Positions 22,801-34,800 of a stretch of DNA of 64,000 nucleotides are shown one piece after another (the first letter of the stretch is position 1; each line of letters starts with the position of its first letter). The stretch is from Leptasterias polaris (lineage: Eukaryota; Echinodermata; Asteroidea; Forcipulatida; Asteriidae): contig JAZGTN010000046.1 in assembly GCA_037783415.1 (NCBI GenBank), positions 3,788,501 through 3,852,500 on the forward strand. The letters are read 5' to 3'. A program made the translations under genes and the position numbers. The notes below the pieces were generated by a model that was given only the letters and a program-made list of their open reading frames with translations, had not been told where the DNA came from and ran no database searches.

Positions 22801-25800
22801 TCACCATTTTCCTGAATTTTCCAATGGCAAACAAAATCGGAAATCAGACTAAAGTAGGAAGAATATGCCTGTCACATTGTGAAATCTTACGTTATAATGT
22901 AAAATAGTTCATTTATTTTGTCCAGGGTAATTTCCTACTTGTTAATGTTTTCCTAAAATAAAATAAAAGATTTTTGACTGTCCTCTTTGGACCACGATTA
23001 AAGGAGAAAGCTGATAAACACATCTGAGGATGATGAGGATGATGCTGTTGGACAACAAGACAAACAAAACAATGGAAGACAAGATGAAGATTGGCGTGTC
23101 ACATCCACAGAGCTACCAGCATTTGCAGCTTGAAATCAGGGAGATTTTGTACAACAATCAGAGAGATATTTAGAATTACATTCAACATAAATAATGGGAG
23201 AAAAGTTTCAATAATCAGGTAGATTTGCAAATTTGTTCATCTGAACATAAAGAGATTGGTCTATTTTCAGAGAGCTTTCTGCAGTAATCAGGGAGAATAG
23301 ATCGATCCATTAAGCCCCGCCTCCTTACGAGTTGACCAATCACAGCCGCGAAACCTGATCACCATTAGTGCAAAGATCACCAAACGGCTCAAATGGTGAT
23401 CAGATTTCGCGGTTGTGATTGGTCAATGAGAAATGGGCGTGGCTTAATGGATCGGTGTATTGGCAGCTCTTCATCCAAAACTAGATTAACACAGCCTGAA
23501 TGTGTTTGCGCTGTACCTCACTAACTACAGTCAGGCGTGACGCAAATTTGCTTTACTGCAAAGAAAGAGCAAACTGCCGAGAAGACACATTTTTACAGTG
23601 TTTATCAGTTTTCTATTGCACCAAGAAAAGAAGAAAAAGAAGAAACCAGCAGGGTCCAATTTCATGGCTCTGCTTTCCGTGGAATTCTGCGCTTACTGAG
23701 CTCTGCAAAGCACGTCATTCTGTGGGACGTAAGCGCAAAATTCATCGGTAAGCAGAGCCATGACATTGGGCCCCGATCCACTGAAAAGACACATGCCTGT
23801 ATTGTTGGGTTGCTAATATTTGTGGTTTAGCCGCTCTATGAAATTATGTCAAGGGCACCAAAGGTCATAACCTCAATTACTCTGCTTGTAATGCCAGCTT
23901 CATTTCACCTACATTTCGGAGGGGGGGGGGGTTTATAGTATACAACAAGTTGACCCTGTGACCTTGTCAGGGAAATGCAATCTTCACAACACGTACTAAA
24001 AACAAACGGTTAAAGGCACCAGCCTAGGAAAGTATGTAACCATTGCAGGCCCTGGACACCAGTTTCTTGGCATTGCATATACTGCAGGATTCTGCGCTTA
24101 TGACACAAGTATGCGATTTTATGAGCTGTAAGCGTAACATTTAGCGGTAAGCAGCAATGAAATTTAGCCCTGAAACTTCATAGAAGCAACAGAGACAATT
24201 GCCTCCAAGCTCCTGGGGCATGCATTTTCATAGAGATGCTTTTAAAGCACAAAAACAGCTAAGCACAAAACAACTAATGTCAATCAGAATAAGGTTACTC
24301 TCCAAAATACCACATCTGCAAGGGTAGAGGTTGATATTGTGTTTGAAAAAGCCTTCGGAGCGCCATCACGGCAGCCCGGGCTGTATACTCCCCAGGGAGC
24401 TGAGAAAGATTAAATGAATGTTATTGGCCCAATGACCAGGGCACTAATGTAAAGTGCATTGAGACGTTATTGTGAAAGGCGCTATATAATAACTAGTTAT
24501 TATTATTATTATAGTGCATAATTGTATTAACTGTCTTTAACTAGTTTACCTAGTTTTGCTAAGCAGAAAATCTTTATCAAGTTATAAACCACAAGGGAAA
24601 CTGACTGAGTAAATTTAAAATAATTTGGGGTTGAAAAAAGACAAATTGACCAGAGCAGAATTTGAACCAACGACCTCCGGTGCATAAAACCTGAGGTCGT
24701 TGGTTCAAATCCCCCTCTAGTCATTCTACCGGAGGTCAAATTATTAAATCAAAAAATGTTTCAGCACAATTGTTTGTTTAAAGGTATTATACAGGATTGG
24801 CAGAGCTGACAAAATAATCACAGACAGTGTTCATGTTTTGTGTAATCAACCACATACATGAAATAACAAACCTGTGAAAATTTGAGCTCGAGGTCACGAG
24901 AAAATAGTGAAAAGAGACCTTATGTGTTTTCTGTTTTTCAAACATCGAGTTTATTATCGCGCGCGATAAAAACTATTGTTTTACTCATTTCTCAGAAACG
25001 ATAGCATTTTAGGCAGAAATATTGTAAGGAACCCTTTCTACCATTACTTACTTTAAATCATGTAAGTTATGTGTGAATCTGTGAACATTTGTGTTTTTCG
25101 ATCTTACCAATAGTGTACAGGGCCTTTAAGTAGCACTATCAATTTGGGCCCTAATCATTGCCTTGATGCCCCTTGAAATGTTCCAGTAGAAATGTTCCAG
25201 TTCGCTCATAGAGCTAGAGTACGTGCCCTTCACTACAGAAAAACAGCTGTGCCCTCACCAGAACAGAGTATCACATCTACGTACAACTGCTTGAAAAACA
25301 GTACTAGTACACCTCCTACCATTTCTTGAAAAGGGTCTGTACATTTTTGGTAATGAATTTGAAAATTAATGGCACTAAAAACCTACGTGGTATAAGAAGT
25401 ACAGCAGCTTTCGATAGTACAAAGCATTTTGAGAATTATTTCACCTCGAAGTGATGTGGTTATGGAAAACATTATCAGGTTTTATGCCCCTTGAAATTTG
25501 AATCTGAGAAACGTTTCTCAGATTGTGTATTCCTATGGGGAATATTCTTCCTGTGTGGACATATTCGCTCCGGTTTTTCGACGATATCTAAAAAACGCAA
25601 CCACTTTTTCAAGTGAAATTTTCACAGGTTAGTTTTATTGTATATAGGATTAAAACTTTGCCTTTAAAGCAACACGGCCTTAAACAAGCTTCAAAAAAAG
25701 CACTCTGAATAAGCCATCAATCTGCTGAGTGAGTCTCCCACTGTATGATATCCCCCAAACCATCCCCCTAAATACTTTTGCAATTTTCCACCTCACTTGG

Positions 25801-28800
25801 ATCACATGACATCCATACAGGAAATCCGGTTCAGTGTCAAACAAATTTGCCTGGCCCACCGCCAGCAACTAAACTCCCTAAATCCACGAGGGGAATCGGA
25901 CACGTTATAAGATCTTACATTCTCCTAATGCTGTTCAAGGTGGTATCCAATGCAAGGGGTCTTGTTTATAAAACTACTGCTGAATCATGTGCAGATACTC
26001 CAGCACAGCTGCTGTTTTAATTCGTCAAGGAAAGGGGCAATGACGGCCAGGGTTAACCACAATAAAAATCGTGGCCTTGACGTTGAGTGGCCAAGAGCGT
26101 TTCTCAGAAACAGCCACATCAGGATTCAATAGTCTTGGCTTTTTAAAGGGATTGCGTCAGTCAGGTTCCCAGTATGCACTAGCGATAACGATTACTGATA
26201 TGCCATTAACCGACAAAGGTACCAGACCAACAAAGATAAATGCACATTTAAAATAGATTAAAATTGACCAGAATTAATAATAATAATAATAATAATTTGT
26301 AATGCGCAAAATTAAATCTAAAAAGATGTTCAAGGCGCAAAGAAGCAGACAATGTAAACAAAAAATTAAATACATAGATATCCAATGAATAGAAAGCAAA
26401 ATAACAATTAGTGAAAATAAACAGTAATTAACAATGGAAAGCAACAAACTATGAATTTATGAAATGTAATCAACTTTTAATCATTTTTCTAGTTTTTCTT
26501 TAGGCTTTCTATAATGAATAAATGGTTGGAATTTGTTGGAATCTATTTCATCTGCTAGTTGTACTAGGCTGACACAAGGGCTCTTGTGGGGGGGGGGGGG
26601 GGTCCTTATAAACAATGGAACAATGCTTCCCCACAAGGTTTTCTTTAATCAAGTTGCACCCAAGAGGGGAATTCTTTGGAAAAAGTGAACAATGGAAAGA
26701 ACCATTCATGAAGACCAAGTTTGCAAAGTGGCAAAAAACATACAAACCACACCCTTAGGTTTGTGTTGTTGTTTAGGTGTTTGTTTGTTGTTGGCTGTAG
26801 TTATTGGCTGTTTTTTGCCCTTAGGCTGACGTGTATTAAGCTCTGTATACTCCGTACTTTTCCAAGTCTTAATCTTTATCCTTGATGCAAAATCAACATC
26901 TGTTAAGTTGTCGTTTTCTTTTTGGGGAGGGAGGTTTAATAGTTTGGTTGTTGTTGTTGTTTTTGTTTGCTTTGTTGTTGTTTTGTTTGTTTGTTTATTT
27001 GCCCCCTAGGATGCAGAGAAAGTTTGAGGAATGGTCCAGGTATGCCTGATGATGCACAGGGATAATAATGCTGTAAAGCACCTTGATCTAGCTACTAGGA
27101 TATGTGCGCTATATAACAACCAAGTATTTATATTATTCCTCACATCTATGGATACAGAGTTACCGCAAATCTTCTTACCAGACAGCATGGTGTAGTCTGT
27201 GTTCTCATCTAGTGAAATCAGCGGCGTCGTCCAGCGTGGGATGGGCGTCGATCGAGGCGTAGACCTGGGTGTGGCAACCGGGGAGGTAAGAAATCCAATC
27301 GTTGTAGGACTGATATTGATTGGACTGATATTCGGATAGGAAAGCACCTGAAAGAAGGCAAAATATACAGTCGTTGGTAAAGAAAATTTGGTTTCCGCAA
27401 AATACTGTTTACAAGTAAGAGAACTACTTGTCTTTGACCACTATGGTCAGGTACCCCTTGTCTTTAGTTTATTGATAACAATGGGATATAGGGTTATCAC
27501 AAATAAGGTACCAGTCTTTTGGGACTGTGGCTACAGCTTTCTCATTGCATCTGTCAACAGCTAGTCAGCCGCAGCTGTAGCCACAAGAAGCCAATCTATT
27601 TAGACAACAACTTTCTTAAATCTGAAATATGTCATTTTTTTAAACAAAAATTGCTTTTACTCGACAGCCCGTCATACCATGCTTACTTCAAGAAAATGCT
27701 CAATGCAAAAGACTAATTCAAGAGAGGATGCACGGTTAAATAGCAAGCCGTATTACTTTGAAAAGCAAAGGTAGCACTGTTAACTTAGCAAGATTATTAA
27801 GTAAGAATAACTGCAAAAAGGACAACCAACAATTGTAGTATTCTGTTCGAGTGAAAAGATTTTTCAGATTTGCTTTTGCAACGGTAAATTTGCAAGATTC
27901 AAAACTTTGCAAGGTGGATAATTTGACAAAGGATTTGGGGACACTACGGAATGTATAATCTGTTTGGATCAGTCACAGTAAACTGGGGTCTTTCCACAGA
28001 CAATTAGTTCCACCTATTTCTCCATCCCCCGTTTCTGGAATTGATTTTGGAGGGAAAAGAAAATCACCCAGTGACACACCTGTGGTTGATGGGCATGCAC
28101 GAAGCCATTATCAGGCCGGCTGGCACCTAGGACAGTGAATGGGCTGGTCATGATGCTCCTACTCACTGGGGGCGTGGTCGGACAAGGGGAGCACAGGATC
28201 ATACTCGACGACAAGGAGGACGATGGCACTGAAGATGACGTCAAGACTGGGGGAAGCATGGGAAACGAAGACGTGTTTCAAGAAGTTCAAGAACCAAGTA
28301 CATGAACTTCGTTTATATAAAAGAAAATCATGAGTATGCAGAAACAAAATGGCTGAACTAAATGCTTGTGCATCCCTAGCCAATGCAAACTAGGCCCCCC
28401 CAAGTTCATGGGATAGATTTCACAAAGCACTAAGATTCATCTGTAAAGATGAGTTGTCAAGAATATCGTGATTTGTGACATCACACTTTGCCTAGCAATT
28501 CAAGGCCTTCATGTAATTTCATAAAACCTGTTTTAGCACAAAAACTTGCTAAGCATCGAAAAGTATTGCTTAGCAGAAACAGGTTACCAGCCAAAAATAC
28601 ATTAAAGTCTCATTACTATGACTGGTGCCCCACTCAATTTTTGCTTAGTAAGCAACTGCATTCCCCCGGTTATTGGTTTCGTGCCCCTTGAATTGTTCCA
28701 GGAGACAGTCATTCTTCCCTCATTGAGATGCCATTTACTTGGGAAAAAGCGTCTTGCCCTTCAGACAACAAAGTTTCAGACCTGGGCCCAAATTCATAGA

Positions 28801-31800
28801 GCTCCTTAAAGGCACTGAACACGTTTGGTAATTTTCAAAGACCAGTATTCTCACTTGGTGTATCCCAAAATATGCATAAAATAACAAGCTTGTGAAAATT
28901 TGGACTCAATTGGTCATTGAAGTTGCAAGAAAATTATGAAAGAAAAAACACCCTTGTTGTACAAATTAGTGTGCTCATCAGATAGGAATAAAAGGCTTCT
29001 GGCCAGAAGTCTTTTATTATTTTAGTGAGAAATTACCTCTTTCTCAAAAACTACGTTACTTCAGAGGGAGTCGTTTCTCACAATGTTTTATACTATCAAC
29101 AGCTCTCCGTTGCTCGTTACCAAGTAAGTTTTTATGCTAATATATATTTTGAGTAATTACCAAACGTGTACAGTGCACAAAAAGTAGCTTATCACAACAA
29201 AATTTCGCTAACCAGAATAAGGTTACCAGCCAAACTACGATGTCACATGTACAATTTGTGACTGGTATCCTGCTCATTTCTGCTTAGCAGACAGTTGTTA
29301 AGCAATATTTTCTGCTTAAGCAGCTTTATGAAATTGGGCCCTGCCTTTACATAGTGCAGGGACATTTTGTACTGGGACATTTCAAGGGGCACCAAGACAA
29401 TGGCCAGGGAGGCATTTGTATCGGTTGCCTCTGTGAAGTATCAGGCCTGCAGGGCCCACCTTTACGGCATTGGTTAACACAGAATTATACGGCACCCCTA
29501 TGGGACACAAATGTTCTGTAAGTGCAGAAATCCGCAGTTGTTCTTTGTAGTCTTTTTAAACTTGTGCAAGCAATGTAATTTCTTCTTTTTGGAGAGTAAT
29601 AAAGTTTCTTATGTCTTATGTCTTCTTAAGCCATGCCATGAAATTGGTGCAAACAATTAATTCATGCCCAACAAGTTTGCAAAAGTTAAAGGGACACATT
29701 GCCTTGGATTGGACGAGTTGGTCTAATAAAAAGCGTTTGTAACCGTTTGTTATAAAATGCATATGGTTAGAAAGATGTTTTAAAAGTAGAATACAATGAT
29801 CCACAAATATGCCTCGAAATTGCGTGGTTTTCCTTTTACATCGTGAACTAACATGGTCTGCCATTTATGGGAGTCAAATTTTTGACTCCCATAAATGGCC
29901 GACCGTGTTAGTTCGCAAAGTAAAAGGAAAACCACGCAATTTCGAGGCATATTTGTGTGGATCATTGTATTCTTTTTTTTAAACATCTTTCTAACCATAT
30001 GCATTTCATAACAAACGGTTACAAACGCTTTTTATTAGACCAACTCGCCGATCCAAGGCAACGTGTCCCTTTAATTGTAATCTAACTTGGGTTCTAACAA
30101 CCTCATGAGAAGTTGCCGAATTTGAATTTGTGAGGAGATACAAACTTGGGTTTTTCAACAGTGAAATGGAACTTCAAAATAAAGCCAGCAGAATCTTGGT
30201 GATTAATAAATAGGCCATGCGCATGAACCATTCTCTCTATGTATCTATTAAAGAGGGGCTCCATGGTCAAATCAAGTTTTGTGATGCACTCGTTTAAAAA
30301 GGGATGCACTCATGTTAAAATGGTGTAAAATATCATTTTATTTGAAACATTATGTCATTGGACAGCAAAAACATAAGGGTTTGTACATTCCAAAGAGGAA
30401 TAGCTGCCCCAGTCATAAGCTCAAATCTAATTCCATTTTGATTGAATATCAACAGAATTTAGGAAGGAACTAAAAATATTCTTTCCAAAAATGTACAGAC
30501 CATATATTTTAAACGTTAGGTCATGGAACGTTTTTGCGTTTTGACAAAAATTGCACTTGAAGGGTATCGAAAACAGTGGCATTTTTTTAGAGCATTTTAA
30601 CGCGAGGTTAAAGATGTTCTTAGATAACTATCAATTTTCATTTTCATAAAGACTTTATTTATTGGAAAATGAGTGGATCACAAAACTGAATTTGACCTTG
30701 AAGCCCCTCTTTAAAGTCTAGTACAGTACATAGTACATAGTACATGCACAAATTTGCACCACACTGCCGAGCAACCTTTAGCCAAAGTATGGTCATTAAT
30801 AAACGACCTTGGTGGCAGCAGACAGGGCAGATAAAGGGCCTTCCCCCTTTACTGCATACATGCGACAGTATGCCAACCTACAGATTGAGGCTGTACATTT
30901 CACACAATACAGGAAGTGGGAGTGGAATGGAAACTATTTGTCATCTTTGACAATTTGTTCATTAAAACAGGCAATTATATATAAATTAACATTCACAAAA
31001 AACTTTGCTTGTTTGTTTAGATGATCTATCCAACAAGGGAACTCGGCAAAACTTCCACAAGGGGATATAAACAGAACATTTCTCACACAAACACTGGTTT
31101 AACTTCTGTGATTATGAATTGTACAAATCAAAAAATTGTGATTCAGCGACTAGACGACAATACTTGTTCTAGTCATTGTGAAATCAGCGATTAGCTTGGC
31201 CGGATTCGAACTCGCAACAATGTGATTGCAAGTCTTGCAGTCTAACCACTTCCCCACAGTGACAAAAGTTCATAGTGACTTGTTCAGAAGAGTGAGTGAC
31301 AGGGTCTTTAAAAAGTGAAATTTTCAAAATATGAAATTCAATACAACACTTCAACTAAAAAACTAAAAAATAATGGTGTTTGTACTTAACAAGCAGATTG
31401 GATCAGAAATTAGTCCACCGAATCACCCATAAATGCAACTTGTAAATTACCAAAACTAGAAACTGCCTTGACACAAAAAAAAAAATTGCAGTTTTTCACT
31501 CCAGTTTTCTTTGGCTAAAAAAACCCAAGACCCCCCCAAAAAGCAAATATCAGCTGATTCACTCAGAAGTTGTATGCCTTTTGTCACAGCCCAATTTATA
31601 TATATATTTTTTAATAGTAGTCGCTAAATATGATTACAACATGAATATTTGCCTGTGCAACCAACCATGCTGTGCAAGTCAGAATGCCCATGCAAATGTT
31701 AAACATGCAGCTCTTTTATAGGTGTACATGTACACAATTAATATTAAAAAAATACACAAATCAGCCATTTGCGATTTGAATAATGTCTGGTAAAATGACT

Positions 31801-34800
31801 AGTCCCAAGTTACCGTTTTAATTTGAATTGATCAGACTTTGGAGAAAGTTGCTACATGTATGTCAAATGGTTCAGGGCAAGCTTTTGTATAGCAACCTCC
31901 AGATGAGCAAACCCGGGCACCATTGTGCCATACACATTCATTCATAAATTGTGCATCTAGGTGTTCGCCATCTACTACTTAACTACGCAAAAGCTTGCCC
32001 AGAATCATGTGACATAGCAACTGTCTCTTTAGTCTGATGACTCTCAAATTTAAGAGGTAAGTTGTGACTAAGCAAGTCATTGTACCAGACATTATTCAAA
32101 TCTAATTCGCAAATGGCTTATTGAAACATTGTCTTTCTGTTTTCATAAAGTATTTCTTTGAGACGTTCTGTTATTAGCATTGGAGTGAGCTTGGAGTAAG
32201 AATTCAAAATAAGAACTACAAGTAGCTTGTAATGATACAGAAGTGTCGACAACATGGTCTCAATTATTTCAACTTAGTTTAAGGGTAAACAAAAATTATA
32301 TTCTTTATTCTTGATGCAAAATTAACTTCTATTAACTCAGTTTCTAATTTTCTCCTCAGATTTTTTTTCTTTCTAAGCAGCCATGATGGTAAGTTTTGAA
32401 CTGTGAGAGTGTAATTCTACTTCAGAAAAATATGGCAAATTTCTAATTTTCTCCTCAGAAAAAAATATTTCTAAGCAGCCATGATGGTAAGTTTTGAACA
32501 TACGTGTGTTAGTGTGAGAGTGTAATTCTACTTCAGAAAAATATGGCAAATCATGAATTTTTCTAACTTCCTCGCTGGTTACATCCCAGCTTGAAGTTTT
32601 GTTTTTAGAAGAGGAGACTGCCATTTTTATTTTGCAAAGGGCACTTCCATTGGTAAATCTTAAAGTCTATGGGAAACATTTGAGGGAAGGGGTAGGGGGC
32701 ACCAAGGCCAAGAAAAGGAAAACAGGGGAAATGGCCTCCAAGTAATTCCAGGCCAGTAATTGAACAACTTCCATTGGTCATTGATTTGTCATAAAGCTAG
32801 CCCCAAATTATATTTCAAGTACTAAATGAAACAAAGATTAATCATTTAAGAACAGTCCTTTGTACGCAAAATTAAGATAACATTGTAAACAAAACCTTAT
32901 AAAGAAATAGAAAAATTCATTAGAAAAGTTTTAGTTATGATGCATTATTCTTTGGAACGAATGATACATGTATCAAAAGCCCCTAAAATAAATATATATA
33001 ATATAAAATGTAAAAAAATAATAATATTAATGATAAATAATAATAATAATAAAAAAAAACCCATATAAATATTCAAAATATAAATTATGCCTTTTCCCCC
33101 CGCTGGATCCCCCGATTTCATAAAATGTCACGCATGTCCAATAACAATCTACTAGCAACGTGTCAACTAGAGAAAAAAGTTCCTTCCAAACTACATAAGT
33201 ACACATGCCCTCTGAGGTTGATCGATGCCTTTCTTTTGAAAAATTTGACAGGCGGATATTGACAATTATGTACAGATGAAAATTGATTTATCTAACGTGT
33301 CAAGTCGAAGTTGCATAACTTTGATTTGATTTTATTACTGTGTAAACATTCGCATGTACGTCAGTAATAGAAGATTGATGTACAGTCGTACTTTGAGTAC
33401 CGTTCATCGCATTAGGCATAAAAACAAGATCAGAATCATGTACTTCATGCTGCACTGGAGCAGTAGATGAGTTGATAATTTCGAAGCACACAAACCATAA
33501 CTCATTGTTGAGTAGCTCTGAAACCAAAGGGCTCAAATTTTGGAGCAAAAACCACCAGGGCCCCATTTCATGGCTCTGCTTACCGTTGAATTCTGCACTT
33601 GCGATCACCATTCTCCGCTTACCGAGCAAGCGGCGAACTTCTGCACTAGCTTTGTAAGTGTAGAATACCTAGTAACGTGGACTACGCAAGCACGCAAGCA
33701 AATATTCCCTGTCAACCCCTGAAATACGCTTGATGTAAGCGCGGAATTCCCTGCTTCCGTAAGCACCGATTCTTTGCTTACTAATAGTTCAGTGCAGACA
33801 ATGAATATCGATATCACTGAACGATAAAACATTTGCTCGCTAAAATAGCGCCCATGCATATTTCGAAAAATGAAAAATGAAAATGGCCTTGCCCTATTGA
33901 AGTTGAAATCTCAGGCCTGATATAGAGTCTTCAAAGAATGCGTAGGCAAAAGGGTACCGCCCAGCTCTGCCAATTGGTAGGATTACGTACAAAAAGACTT
34001 GGCAAGAAGAGTGTGGCATGGCACCACCGCCTTTAATCTCAGGGATTAAACATTTAAAGGTAGGGTCATAGATTGGTAAGTACTCCAAAAATTAGTGACC
34101 ATAAAAACTTACTTGGTGAGTGGCACTGCAGCTGTTGATAATAAAAACTACTTTGAGAAAGGATTCCCATTCGAGGTAATATGGTTTGGAAACAATTCAT
34201 GCATGAATAGTTTCTCAGATTTCTGTGGGTTTGTGTCTGTTTGCGAATGCTGCAGCCAGAGATGCAGTTGGTACCCGCTGCCACCTCGTGGATGTGATGT
34301 TTGTAATGTTGTATTTTGTCGGAAGTGTTAAACACAAAACGACAATCCTGCTCTTTTGTTCTTCCTTTGTGAGGACTTGATCTACTTTTCATGTCACCCC
34401 TGCACCCCCTTGTCAATGTGTACATTCTTGGACGGTAGCCACCAACATATCAACGCTCCCAGCCCATCGCCATAACCAGATGGCAGTATTTTCTCTCTGT
34501 AACCATGGACACCAATTGGGCTAACTTGGAGCATGAATCATCGCCCGAACTAAATTGGCCGTGACATTCAAGAAACCCTCTGCCCTACACGCTGCCAAGT
34601 CACGTGAGATCCTACCACCCTGTCTCCCTGTAACCACTATCAGCTGATGAGCATTGTTCAGTGAGTACACTGTTGCTTAACGCAGTTTCCTTCTGGCCCT
34701 TGACTTTGGGGGCAATAAACTTTTCCAAACTTTTTCTTCTTCTGCTCTCAACTATTGTTTTTCTTCTTCCCCGAACTTTCCTTCTTCACGTTTACACAAC

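Noticed and set aside
31188..31262. Functional tRNA gene
   Set aside because: A and B boxes are present but the acceptor and anticodon stems do not pair well; better explained as a tRNA-derived repeat.
32373..32624. 83-codon minus-strand frame with two [12 protein letters not shown] repeats
   Set aside because: The repeat is due to a local tandem duplication and the N-terminal part is in a dispersed repeat; no evidence of expression.
34066..34425. 119-codon minus-strand frame
   Set aside because: Overlaps a fragment of a MITE family; no domain and no splice context linking it to NFI.
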